Below are positions 56,540 through 64,000 of a DNA stretch of 64,000 nucleotides, piece by piece (the stretch's first letter is position 1; the number at the start of each line of letters is the position of its first letter). Made by a program: the position numbers and the translations under genes. The notes under the pieces are model-generated. The model made no database searches. It saw only the letters and a program-made list of their open reading frames with translations, and had not been told where the DNA came from. Location: positions 124,001-188,000 of the forward strand of contig NZ_MWUJ01000004.1 of the NCBI RefSeq assembly GCF_002210225.1, written 5' to 3'. Origin of the DNA: Geofilum rhodophaeum. GTDB lineage: Bacteria; Bacteroidota; Bacteroidia; Bacteroidales; Marinilabiliaceae.

Positions 56540-56881
56540 ATGGACAACCTATTTCTCTACAGCATGCTTTCCATGTTGTTGACGCTGGTGTCAATAGCCA
56601 CCTTTTGGCAAATTTTTGAAAAAGCAGGACAAGCCGGATGGAAATCGCTAATTCCTGTTTACAACATCCTTGTATTTTTACAAATCATCAACAAACCCTG
56701 GTGGTGGATCTTCCTCTTTATGTTGCCATTAATCAATCTGATTTTCGGCATTTGGGCCACCAACCTGCTGTCCAAACGCTTCGGACTGAGTGCCTGGTTT
56801 ACCTTGGGCATACTGTTTCTGCCCTTCCTCTTTCTTCCCGTTTTAGCTTTTGGAAAGGCCCGCTACCAAAAACAAGACTGA
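56540..56881 (+). CDS. Small membrane protein (DUF5684-like)
   Basis: 113 residues with three or four hydrophobic helices (5-25, 47-63, 63-80, 88-106). The segment EKAGQAGWKSLIPVYNILV resembles the DUF5684 domain also found before signal peptidase I in Bacteroidota. There are no catalytic residues. The role is unknown. Confidence 0.78.
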   Translation: MDNLFLYSMLSMLLTLVSIATFWQIFEKAGQAGWKSLIPVYNILVFLQIINKPWWWIFLFMLPLINLIFGIWATNLLSKRFGLSAWFTLGILFLPFLFLPVLAFGKARYQKQD

Positions 56882-57044
56882 GCCGGACTGATTTTTTTGG
56901 TAGACAAATTGACCATTTTACGACAACAAATCAGTAAACCGCGCTCACACAACAAACAACAAACAACTGGCACACTGAATCTTACCTAAACAAAAAAGAA
57001 CCTTACCACAAGACACGGCACTTTATAAAACGGGTACAAGGGGC

Positions 57045-57052
57045 TATATTTG
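57045..57052 (+). promoter_or_regulatory. -7 element for the GH28 gene
   Basis: TATATTTG, a perfect TAnnTTTG match, 41 bp before the ATG at 57093. Confidence 0.55.
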
Positions 57053-57092
57053 TAAAAAACAAACCAAAGTTTTACACAATAAACCTCCAACA

Positions 57093-58481
57093 ATGAAAAA
57101 GAGCCTGCTACTATTGGCCTGTTGTTTGCTGGCCTTGCCTGCCATCGTTTCAGCAGAAAACGACCCCTGGAAAAGGGCCGACGAAATACTTCAAAACATC
57201 AGTGATCCTGTTTTCCCCGACCGCAGCTGGAACATTACAAAAAGCGGCGCCAAACCCGGTCCACGACACGACAACACCCGGGCCATAAACCGCCTGATCG
57301 AACGCGCCAGCAAAGCCGGCGGTGGCAAAGTCATTGTTCCTGCAGGTGAATTTTACACCGGTCCCATCACCCTTAAAAGCAACGTTAACCTCCACCTCGA
57401 AGAAGGTGCCGTACTCAAGTTTTCGAATGACCCCAACGACTACGTACCCTTTGTACGTACCCGCTGGGAGGGACTTGATGTAATCAACTACCGCCCCCTC
57501 ATTTATGCTTTTGAGGAAACCAACATTGCCGTTACCGGAAAGGGGGTTCTGGATGGCCAGGCCGGCAACGAAAGCTGGTGGTGGATGAAGGAGAAAGAAG
57601 AATTCGGCTGGAAGGAAGGCATGAGCAGCCAATACCAAACCGGACGCCCCAAATTGATGAAAATGGCCGAAGACAACGTGCCGGTAGACCAACGGGTGAT
57701 GACCAAGGACGGTCTTTTGCGTCCCCAGTTCGTGAACCCCGTCAGCTGCACCAATGTACTTATCGAAGGCGTGACCATCATACGCGCCCCCTTCTGGGTA
57801 ATTCATCCCATTTTTTGCGAAAATTTAACGGTCCGCAACGTAAGCGTTAACAGTCACGGCCCCAACAACGACGGCTGCAACCCCGAATCCAGCCGTAACG
57901 TACTGATCGAAGGCTGTGAATTCGACACCGGGGACGACTGTATTGCCATTAAATCGGGACGCAACAACGACGGACGCAACAACCCCATCCCAAGCGAAAA
58001 CATCATCGTACGTAACTGTCACATGAAAGACGGACACGGCGGCGTGGTTATGGGCAGTGAAATCTCTGCAGGTGTAAGCAACGTGTTCGTTGAAAACTGC
58101 ACCATGGACAGTCCCGAACTCGACCGGGTCATCCGCATCAAGACCAACACGGTAAGGGGTGGCTATGTGCGCGACATCTATGTACGCAACATCGAAGTCG
58201 GCGAATGCAAGGAAGCCGTATTCCGCATCGAGCTGATGTATGAGCGACGCGACGGCGATGGCCCCTACATGCCGGATATCCGCAACATTGTGCTCGACAA
58301 CGTAAACAGTCAGAAAAGCCGCTACGGGGTTTTCATCGAAGGCCGAGAGGAAGATATTGTTGTGTCGGACATCTCCTTCATCAATTGTGACTTTCACAAC
58401 GTGGAAATACCCACCCGCATTAGCGGTTCGAAAAACATCAAATTTAAGAATGTCAGCTTTACTGTTGACGAGGTTCAATAA
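57093..58481 (+). CDS. GH28 polygalacturonase-family enzyme
   Basis: 462 residues with a signal peptide (MKKSLLLLACCLLALPAIVSA), so secreted or periplasmic. The right-handed beta-helix carries the GH28 catalytic set: Asp260 in PNNDGCNPE, Asp281/Asp282 in TGDDCIAIKSG, His315 in GHGGVVMGSE, and RIK at 348-350. The length and the N-terminal IPAGEF-type block fit exo-acting bacterial enzymes (galacturonidase or related). It stands alone with its own promoter and terminator, away from the PUL. Pectin is a likely substrate, since it occurs with xyloglucan in plant walls. Confidence 0.92.
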   Translation: MKKSLLLLACCLLALPAIVSAENDPWKRADEILQNISDPVFPDRSWNITKSGAKPGPRHDNTRAINRLIERASKAGGGKVIVPAGEFYTGPITLKSNVNLHLEEGAVLKFSNDPNDYVPFVRTRWEGLDVINYRPLIYAFEETNIAVTGKGVLDGQAGNESWWWMKEKEEFGWKEGMSSQYQTGRPKLMKMAEDNVPVDQRVMTKDGLLRPQFVNPVSCTNVLIEGVTIIRAPFWVIHPIFCENLTVRNVSVNSHGPNNDGCNPESSRNVLIEGCEFDTGDDCIAIKSGRNNDGRNNPIPSENIIVRNCHMKDGHGGVVMGSEISAGVSNVFVENCTMDSPELDRVIRIKTNTVRGGYVRDIYVRNIEVGECKEAVFRIELMYERRDGDGPYMPDIRNIVLDNVNSQKSRYGVFIEGREEDIVVSDISFINCDFHNVEIPTRISGSKNIKFKNVSFTVDEVQ

Positions 58482-58524
58482 AGCCTTGAAGATTTCATCG
58501 AGAAGAAGTGTTCAATAGTGTGTG

Positions 58525-58559
58525 AAAATCCGCAGCACCCAGGTGTTGCGGATTTTTTT
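58525..58559 (+). terminator. Intrinsic terminator after GH28
   Basis: Stem AATCCGCAGCACC / GGTGTTGCGGATT (one wobble pair), followed by TTTTT, 44 bp after the stop. Confidence 0.9.
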
Positions 58560-58646
58560 GTGTTTGAAAACAAGCTCCTTGCGAGTGGGCCGGCGCATTT
58601 TGGGAATTTTTACCAAAAGATAGTTGGAAGAAAAGGAAGAATCACT

Positions 58647-58654
58647 TACATTTG
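58647..58654 (+). promoter_or_regulatory. Promoter of tRNA-Met
   Basis: TACATTTG -7 element with a plausible GTTG -33 box about 21 bp upstream. The tRNA begins 25 bp later. Confidence 0.6.
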
Positions 58655-58678
58655 CACACGCAAAAACACAGGAGCAAT

Positions 58679-58752
58679 GCCGAGGTAGCTCAGCTGGTTA
58701 GAGCGCATGATTCATAATCATGAGGTCGGCGGTTCAAGCCCGCCTCTCGGTA
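58679..58752 (+). tRNA. tRNA-Met (anticodon CAU), elongator type
   Basis: A 74-nt cloverleaf can be folded. The acceptor GCCGAGG pairs with TCTCGGT (58745-58751, two wobble pairs). The D-arm is GCTC/GAGC. The anticodon stem CATGA/TCATG encloses the loop TTCATAA with CAU. The variable loop is AGGTC, and the T-arm is GGCGG/CCGCC. No CCA is encoded. It lacks the three G-C pairs below the anticodon that mark an initiator. The body fits elongator Met; the CAU-reading tRNA-Ile is less likely. Confidence 0.93.
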
Positions 58753-58761
58753 CTGAAAATC

Positions 58762-58792
58762 AAAGGGTTGCATTTTATGCAACCCTTTTTTA
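58762..58792 (+). terminator. Intrinsic terminator after tRNA-Met
   Basis: Stem AAGGGTTGCA / TGCAACCCTT with a TTTTA loop, followed by a T run. It begins 10 bp after the tRNA. Confidence 0.92.
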
Positions 58793-58926
58793 TTCACCCT
58801 TGTAATACAAGCAACAATACAGCAGTTCTTCTTCTGTCGACCTTTTGAAAGTTTACTAATCAGTAAACGCTTCTTTCAAAACTGAAGCCCCGTGTCTAAG
58901 CACACCATCAAATGCAGAAAAAGCCC

Positions 58927-58934
58927 TATTTTTG
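58927..58934 (+). promoter_or_regulatory. -7 element for fmt
   Basis: TATTTTTG matches TAnnTTTG, 17 bp before the ATG at 58951. It argues against the upstream in-frame ATG at 58912. Confidence 0.5.
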
Positions 58935-58950
58935 TAAAAAACAGTGCAGC

Positions 58951-59904
58951 ATGGAAAAATTACGCGTCGTGTTTATGGGCACTCCCGAGTTTGCCGCCCA
59001 CCATTTGAAAGTGCTTTTTGAAAGCGGAGCCAACATTGTAGCGGTAATCACAGCACCCGACAAACCGGCAGGCCGGGGACGCAAACTCAGTGCTCCCGCC
59101 GTTAAAACAACAGCCCTGGAGCTGGGTTTGCCCGTATTACAGCCCGAAAAATTAAAGTCCCCCGACTTTTTGGCCGAATTACAAAGCTACCGAGCCGATA
59201 TACAGGTGGTGGTTGCCTTCAGAATGTTGCCCGAAATTGTTTGGAACATGCCCAAATACGGCACCTTTAACATGCATGCCTCTATGCTGCCCCAATACCG
59301 GGGAGCAGCCCCCATCAACTGGGCCCTGATCAACGGAGAAACCACCACAGGCGTGAGCACTTTCTTTCTGAGTCACGAAATAGATACCGGCCACCTGATT
59401 TTTCAGGAAAAGGTGCCCATCACCCCTGAAGACAATGCCGGCAGCTTACACGACAAACTGATGACAGCTGGTGCGCAACTGGTGGTAAAAACCCTCGCGG
59501 CCATAGCGAATGGAAAGGTGCAAGCCATCCCACAAACAAACCATGGGGACTTAAAGCCGGCGCCAAAGATATTTAAAGACGATTGTCGCCTCAACTGGAC
59601 CGACAGCGCAGTAAATATTCACAACAAGGTAAGGGGACTGAGTCCCTACCCGGGTGCATGGACCTTGCTGCAGAACGGGGACAAAGAAGCCCTCAACCTG
59701 AAAATATTTGAGACCGAAGTACTCGAAGGTTGGGAGCAGTTGGCTCCGGGACAAATTCACTGCGATGGAAAAAACACCTTTATTGCAGGCACGGGCCAGG
59801 GCGCACTGCTGCTTAAAGAAGTACAACCCGCCGGCAAAAAAAGAATGCCCATCAACAGCTTCCTGTGTGGCTTCAACTGGCTGCCCCAAAACCTGCTCCT
59901 GTAA
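58951..59904 (+). CDS. fmt: Methionyl-tRNA formyltransferase
   Basis: 317 residues from MEKLRVVFMGTPEFAAHHLK. The formyltransferase core is complete: FNMHASMLPQYRGAAPINWA holds the catalytic Asn and His, and SHEIDTGHLIFQ the Asp. A C-terminal OB-like domain follows (VRGLSPYPGAWT). It formylates initiator Met-tRNA. It appears to lead a row fmt, GH73-LysM, cdd with gaps of 52 and 11 bp. Confidence 0.96.
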   Translation: MEKLRVVFMGTPEFAAHHLKVLFESGANIVAVITAPDKPAGRGRKLSAPAVKTTALELGLPVLQPEKLKSPDFLAELQSYRADIQVVVAFRMLPEIVWNMPKYGTFNMHASMLPQYRGAAPINWALINGETTTGVSTFFLSHEIDTGHLIFQEKVPITPEDNAGSLHDKLMTAGAQLVVKTLAAIANGKVQAIPQTNHGDLKPAPKIFKDDCRLNWTDSAVNIHNKVRGLSPYPGAWTLLQNGDKEALNLKIFETEVLEGWEQLAPGQIHCDGKNTFIAGTGQGALLLKEVQPAGKKRMPINSFLCGFNWLPQNLLL

Positions 59905-59956
59905 AACTATTTCCTTATATTTGTTGCATTCAGTAAACTTTTCGAAAGCCAGAAAC

Positions 59957-60907
59957 ATGCATAAACTCCCTTTTCTCCACCTCATCACGCTCAGTCTGCT
60001 GTTGTTGACCTCCGGATCGTTATGGGCCCAACGCATTACGCGCCAACAATACATCAATACTTATAAGGACTGGGCCATACAAAGCATGCAAGAAACCGGC
60101 ATACCTGCCTCCATTACGCTGGCGCAGGGCATTCTGGAATCGGCATCAGGGAACAGCAAGCTGGCGCGGGAGGACAACAACCATTTTGGCATAAAATGCC
60201 ATGGCGACTGGAAGGGAAAAAGAGTTTACCATCACGACGATGCCCGAAACGAGTGTTTCAGAAAGTACGAATCGCCCTATGAATCCTTTCGTGACCATGC
60301 CGAATTCCTTACCGGCAAATCGCGCTATGCCGATTTATTTAAACTGGCCACTACCGATTACAAAGGATGGGCGAACGGGCTGCGCAAAGCGGGCTATGCC
60401 ACCAATCCGCAATATGCCCGGCTTTTAATTAAAATCATCGAGGACGAAGAACTTTATCGTTTCGACCAAAACATTACAGAAACTGCCCGGCGATCGAACC
60501 GCGACCTGGAAAGACGAAAAGACAGCGACGCCCTGGTGATTGACCCCTATACAACACGGGAAGTTAAATACAACAATGGCGTTAAATACATCGAATTGCA
60601 GGAAGGCGACAGCTTTTCGTCACTGGCAGAGATGTTTAAACTGAGGGCGTGGGAACTGCCCCATTACAACGACTTGCCCAACAATGCAGACCTGAGTAAA
60701 CTGCGCATCCTATACATCACTTCCAAACGGCGTAATGCGCATCCCGACCACCCCTACCATACCGTACGGGACAACGAAACCATGCACGAAATCAGTCAGA
60801 TGTATGGCATACGCTTAAAACGCTTGTACCACCTCAACCGTATGGAAGAAGGCAGCGAAGTGGCCCAGGGGGATCGTCTGCATCTCCGGCGGAGAGTTAA
60901 ACCTTAA
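59957..60907 (+). CDS. GH73 glucosaminidase with two LysM domains
   Basis: 316 residues from the ATG at 59957 (MHKLPFLHLITLSLLLLTSGSLWAQ, signal peptide). The GH73/FlgJ-like domain (about 28-170) has QGILESASGNSKLA with the catalytic Glu61, and NNHFGIKCHGDWKG. Two LysM domains (about 210-255 and 268-313) should bind peptidoglycan. It is a periplasmic peptidoglycan hydrolase, probably for cell separation or growth. Confidence 0.93.
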   Translation: MHKLPFLHLITLSLLLLTSGSLWAQRITRQQYINTYKDWAIQSMQETGIPASITLAQGILESASGNSKLAREDNNHFGIKCHGDWKGKRVYHHDDARNECFRKYESPYESFRDHAEFLTGKSRYADLFKLATTDYKGWANGLRKAGYATNPQYARLLIKIIEDEELYRFDQNITETARRSNRDLERRKDSDALVIDPYTTREVKYNNGVKYIELQEGDSFSSLAEMFKLRAWELPHYNDLPNNADLSKLRILYITSKRRNAHPDHPYHTVRDNETMHEISQMYGIRLKRLYHLNRMEEGSEVAQGDRLHLRRRVKP

Positions 60908-60918
60908 GCAGCAGGGAA

Positions 60919-61398
60919 ATGGAGACGCAAAACATCAGCATCAAGATCAGCAAATACACTTCCCTGGAGGAACTTTCAAAGGAGGAACGCCTATTGATTG
61001 AGGCCGCCAGGGAGATTGCCGGCAAGGCCTATGCCCCCTACTCTCGTTTTCAAGTAGGCGCTGCCCTTTTGCTCGAAAATGGAGAAGTGGTCAGCGGCAG
61101 CAACCAGGAGAACGCGGCCTATCCTTCGGGTCTCTGTGCCGAGCGGGTGGCTCTTTTTTGGGCCGGAACGCACTACCCCGACACTCCCATTAAGGCGATG
61201 GCCATAGCAGCCCTCAAAAACGGAGAGCCTGTAGCCCGCATTGCCGCACCCTGCGGGGCTTGCAGACAAGTGATTAGTGAAAGTACGCACCGCAACAATA
61301 CCCCCTTCTCCCTGCTCTTGGTCGGAAAAAATGAAGTCTTAAAAGTTGCGAACGCCAACGACTTGCTTCCCCTGTCCTTTGGTCCCCAGGATTTGTGA
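60919..61398 (+). CDS. cdd: Cytidine deaminase
   Basis: 159 residues. The zinc site is CAERVAL (Cys73, Glu75) and PCGACRQ (Cys112, Cys115), and the substrate-binding block is YSRFQVGAALL. It converts cytidine to uridine in pyrimidine salvage. AGCAGGGAA upstream may serve as a ribosome-binding site. Confidence 0.96.
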   Translation: METQNISIKISKYTSLEELSKEERLLIEAAREIAGKAYAPYSRFQVGAALLLENGEVVSGSNQENAAYPSGLCAERVALFWAGTHYPDTPIKAMAIAALKNGEPVARIAAPCGACRQVISESTHRNNTPFSLLLVGKNEVLKVANANDLLPLSFGPQDL

Positions 61399-61423
61399 GC
61401 CAAACAAGGAGGTGTGCGCCCGG

Positions 61424-61624
61424 CTAAGCCTCAATATCTTTAAGCACTTTCTCAACAGCTTCTTCGGTCTGCAGCAGCTTTTGCCGACAAAAACCAATCA
61501 GCTCGGCTACCCGCCGCACCTTCAAACTCAAATCATCAACATCCAGCGCCTCCCGTTCCATAAGCCCCAGGGTCTCCTCGATCTCAGCCAAAGCCTGGCT
61601 GTAAGTCCTGTTTTCCTCTGCCAT
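61424..61624 (-). CDS. xseB: Exodeoxyribonuclease VII small subunit
   Basis: 66 residues, helical: TYSQALAEIEETLGLMERE and DDLSLKVRRVAELIGFCRQKL match the family. Its ATG overlaps the end of xseA (61624-61626), indicating translational coupling. Confidence 0.93.
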   Translation of the reverse strand: MAEENRTYSQALAEIEETLGLMEREALDVDDLSLKVRRVAELIGFCRQKLLQTEEAVEKVLKDIEA

Positions 61625-63012
61625 TATTCCTTTATTTTTACTTCAATAACCTTACTTTCTACCCGGCCGTCTCTAAAAACGGTCTCCAAGACTTCGCCGG
61701 ACTGCAGGACTGCTGCCTCCTTGATTACTTTTCCGCCACAGAAGCTCATCGAATACCCCCGTTTAAGCACCTCAACCGGATCGTTCAGGCGGTTGGCCCT
61801 TTCCAACATTTGAAGCCTTTCCCCGGCCCGTTTAATCGCAGAACGACTGCCGCCCGACAGACGCTCAGAGGCTCTTTGCAACTCGCGACGACCATCTGCC
61901 ACCCTACGGGCAGGGGCTTGTTGAAGCACCCGAACAGCTTGCTGCAAACGCTGGTGTTGCTGTTGCAAAAACAAGGCGCCAACACTGGGCAGACGACGAG
62001 CCAGCGTTGCCAGGGCATACTTTCGGTCACTGAGTATACGACGCGCCAAAGGAGCGGTCTGATAGGCCAGCTTATCCATACCCTGGCGATGTATCTGCAA
62101 CTGTTCTCTGGTCGCCGTTTTCAGCAATCTGGCGGCCGACTCCACCCGCTCCAACACTGCTGCAGCACCTGAAATTAAAAACTCTGCAACTGCAGTAGGA
62201 GTCTTGGCCGAAGTATGCGCCACCATATCGGCCACCGAAACATCGCGATCGTGCCCAATTCCGGTAATCACCGGCAGCGGAAACTGCGTGAGGTGATAAG
62301 CCAAATCGTAATCGTCGAAGCAAAGCAAATCGAGAGCCGCACCACCGCCACGAATCAGCACCACCACATCAAAATGTGCTTCATAGGTATAAATCCTGTC
62401 CAACGCTGAAATGATGGAAGACGGCGCCTGCTCCCCCTGCATCAAAGCAGGAAAAAGCTTGCAGTAAAATTTCAGCCCATACGCATTGTTACTCAACTGC
62501 TGAATAAAGTCGCCATAACCCGCTGCGCTCTCTGATGAAATCACCGCAATGCGCTGGGGAACCAGGGGCAAATCCTGCCCTTTATTCATATTGATTACAC
62601 CATCTGAACGTAGGCGCTGCAGTACCTCCTGCCTTCGCTGCTCCAGGTCGCCCAGAGTATAGGCCGGATCGATGTTACGTATTTGAAAACTCATGCCGTA
62701 GAGCTCCTGAAAATCGACCACCCCCTGAACCAGAACTTTGATGCCATTTCCCAGGGGGCGACCGGTTGCGGTCTCAAAAAAAGGCTTGATGCTTCGGTAT
62801 TGATAGGCCCAGATCATGGCCCGCAAACGAGCTACCACCTGGTCGCCGGAAGGGTCTTTTTCTACCAGCTCCAAATAACAATGCCCATTGCGGTGCTCCC
62901 TGAACTCCGCAATTTCGGCACGCACCCACAGCGCTGTTGGGAGGTTCGACTTGAGGGTCTCCCGAATGCGTTGATTCAGTTCCAGCAAAGAAATTCCGGA
63001 TGCTTGTGTCAT
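61624..63012 (-). CDS. xseA: Exodeoxyribonuclease VII large subunit
   Basis: 462 residues. An OB-fold (about 1-105, LWVRAEIAEFREHRNGHCYL) precedes the nuclease domain (IAVISSESAAGYGDF, LIRGGGAALDLLCFDDYDLA, PVITGIGHDRDVSVADMVAH). A long helical C-terminus follows (about 285-420), then the GYSMSFCGGKVIKEA tail. With XseB it degrades single-stranded DNA. It begins 17 bp after the MORN gene. Confidence 0.97.
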   Translation of the reverse strand: MTQASGISLLELNQRIRETLKSNLPTALWVRAEIAEFREHRNGHCYLELVEKDPSGDQVVARLRAMIWAYQYRSIKPFFETATGRPLGNGIKVLVQGVVDFQELYGMSFQIRNIDPAYTLGDLEQRRQEVLQRLRSDGVINMNKGQDLPLVPQRIAVISSESAAGYGDFIQQLSNNAYGLKFYCKLFPALMQGEQAPSSIISALDRIYTYEAHFDVVVLIRGGGAALDLLCFDDYDLAYHLTQFPLPVITGIGHDRDVSVADMVAHTSAKTPTAVAEFLISGAAAVLERVESAARLLKTATREQLQIHRQGMDKLAYQTAPLARRILSDRKYALATLARRLPSVGALFLQQQHQRLQQAVRVLQQAPARRVADGRRELQRASERLSGGSRSAIKRAGERLQMLERANRLNDPVEVLKRGYSMSFCGGKVIKEAAVLQSGEVLETVFRDGRVESKVIEVKIKE

Positions 63013-63029
63013 GGTTCTTTCATCTTAAT

Positions 63030-63839
63030 TCATCGCCCTAAGAAATACTCCTCCGGCGAAGCACTGTACTCTTCAGGGTCGCGCAAGCGCCCCCTGTTTT
63101 CTTCAAAAATCCGGAAGCGCTCTTCCTGCTGCTTATCCAAAAACTCCCGTTCCTGAGCTGATCCATTAACATAGGTCAGCTTGTAATCGAGATGCCCCAG
63201 CGCATTAAAAAACAACCAGGGCCCTTCCATTTCTCCTTCCTTATACATGCCGTGAATTTCGCGGCGGCCATTCTCATAATAAACCGTGTAGGCACCATGC
63301 AAAACTCCGTTCCGATAGGCGGCCTCGAATCGAACACCTCCAGAAGGATAGTAGGCCACTTCTTCGCCATCTTGTTGCCCATTCGTCCACTGCGAAACTC
63401 CGGCCACTTTCCCATTCGAATAGTAAGTCACCGATTGGCCATGCTTTACATTGTCTTTAAAATGTTCCTCCGAGATCAAGCGGCCACGACTGTTGTAAAA
63501 CTTCCACAAACCGGTTCGTACATTGCCGGCATAAGCGCCTTCAGCTGCCAGACGACCGTTCTCATCAAACAGCTGACCTTCTCCTGACAGACCTTCAGCA
63601 TCGTAAACAATACGGGCCATCATCCGACCGTTGGCGTGATAGCGGGTCATTTCGCCAACGGGACGATCATCTTTAAAGTTTGCCCGATACATCAGTTGTC
63701 CATTGGGATAAGTGCGTTCCCAAAGACCCTGCTTCCGGCCCTCAGCATCGGTACGATTGGAGGCAGCGCCCTGCGCCACCGCATGTGTCATCCCCAGCAT
63801 ACAAAACAGTAAAATCACACTGAAAATCTTTCGCGCCAT
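63030..63839 (-). CDS. MORN-repeat (YwqK-like) secreted protein
   Basis: 269 residues from the ATG at 63839 (MARKIFSVILLFCMLGMTHAVAQ, signal peptide). About nine MORN-like repeats follow (GLWERTYPNGQLMYRANFKD, HGQSVTYYSNGKVAG, HGAYTVYYENGRREIHGMY). The last 50 residues are charged. The YwqK family is sometimes annotated as antitoxin, but here it is secreted and has no toxin partner in view. The function is unknown. Confidence 0.85.
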   Translation of the reverse strand: MARKIFSVILLFCMLGMTHAVAQGAASNRTDAEGRKQGLWERTYPNGQLMYRANFKDDRPVGEMTRYHANGRMMARIVYDAEGLSGEGQLFDENGRLAAEGAYAGNVRTGLWKFYNSRGRLISEEHFKDNVKHGQSVTYYSNGKVAGVSQWTNGQQDGEEVAYYPSGGVRFEAAYRNGVLHGAYTVYYENGRREIHGMYKEGEMEGPWLFFNALGHLDYKLTYVNGSAQEREFLDKQQEERFRIFEENRGRLRDPEEYSASPEEYFLGR

Positions 63840-63867
63840 AATTCCAACTATTAAGGAGTAAAAATAG

Positions 63868-63896
63868 AAAAAGTCTCCCACTTGGGGAGACTTTTT
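63868..63896 (-). terminator. Terminator of dnaK
   Basis: An 11-bp stem (AAAAAGTCTCC / GGAGACTTTTT, 7-nt loop) ending in a T run. It lies between the dnaK stop and the MORN gene start, and works on either strand. Confidence 0.88.
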
Positions 63897-63933
63897 CTCT
63901 ATCTTATGTCCGTTTCATTCCGAAACGAGCCAC

Positions 63934-64000
63934 TTATTTCACTTCTTCGAAGTCCACATCGGTTACTTCGTCGTCGCCGCCCTTATTGTCTCCCGAAGAA
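63934..64000 (-). CDS. dnaK: Chaperone DnaK, C-terminal end only
   Basis: Only the last 21 codons are inside the window. On the minus strand they read SSGDNKGGDDEVTDVDFEEV followed by Lys and TAA. This acidic tail ending VDFEEVK is typical of Bacteroidota DnaK. The rest of the gene is outside the window. Confidence 0.88.
   Translation of the reverse strand, partial: SSGDNKGGDDEVTDVDFEEVK

Noticed and set aside
58679-58752. The CAU tRNA as an initiator tRNA, suggested by the nearby fmt gene
   Set aside because: The anticodon stem is CATGA/TCATG and lacks the three consecutive G-C pairs of initiator tRNAs.
63030-63839. MORN-repeat protein as an antitoxin of a toxin-antitoxin pair
   Set aside because: It has a signal peptide and no neighbouring toxin gene; the antitoxin label comes only from family naming.

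Overview
The window looks like a chromosomal segment from a Bacteroidota (class Bacteroidia) glycan degrader. The signs are two SusC/SusD pairs, a hybrid two-component system (HTCS), Bacteroidota-type promoters (TAnnTTTG), many outer-membrane-type lipoprotein signals, and a DnaK C-terminus ending in DVDFEEVK. A free-living plant-polysaccharide degrader, perhaps Marinilabiliales-like, fits the gene content, but the genus cannot be read from the sequence.

Region 1 (1-24.5 kb, nearly all minus strand) is a xyloglucan-type polysaccharide utilisation locus (PUL). It holds a YicI-like GH31 alpha-xylosidase (cut by the window edge), a GH2 beta-galactosidase, a GH43-like lipoprotein, a GH95 alpha-L-fucosidase or galactosidase, a PA14-containing GH31 alpha-xylosidase, an HTCS regulator, a BACON-GH5 endo-glucanase, a modular surface glycan-binding protein, SusD and SusC. 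Three promoters (GH2, PA14-GH31, SusC) share one architecture: a near-identical 17-bp promoter core and, 56-57 bp further upstream, three direct repeats spaced exactly 21 and 22 bp. This is a strong candidate HTCS operator defining the regulon. Between the convergent GH43 and GH95 genes lies a 1-kb array of four ~253-bp units, each a string of seven short perfect hairpins. It also supplies the last codons and the stop of the GH43 gene.

Region 2 (24.9-39.8 kb) begins with an HTCS-like sensor kinase that has no receiver or AraC domain. A six-gene minus-strand operon follows: Nudix-type regulator, GPH symporter, GH94 cellobiose phosphorylase, GH9 lipoprotein, SusC, SusD. It looks like a cello-oligosaccharide module that could take over the glucan backbone released by region 1. 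Two 18-bp operator-like sites flank the regulator's upstream region.

Region 3 (40-45 kb) is mixed: an NYN-LOTUS protein, a low-molecular-weight phosphatase, a second Nudix-type regulator, an orphan sugar-binding lipoprotein and a divergent chemoreceptor.

Region 4 (44.9-64 kb) is mostly housekeeping: YjbR, YraN, LD-carboxypeptidase, metG, an HU/SPOR protein, galE, a dTDP-glucose dehydratase, glmS with a DUF4954 gene, a GNAT, a DUF5684-like membrane protein, a stand-alone GH28 pectinase, an elongator tRNA-Met, fmt, a GH73-LysM hydrolase, cdd, a MORN-repeat protein with xseA and xseB, and the 3' end of dnaK. Several intrinsic terminators separate these units.

No prophage, insertion sequence, CRISPR array or rRNA was seen.
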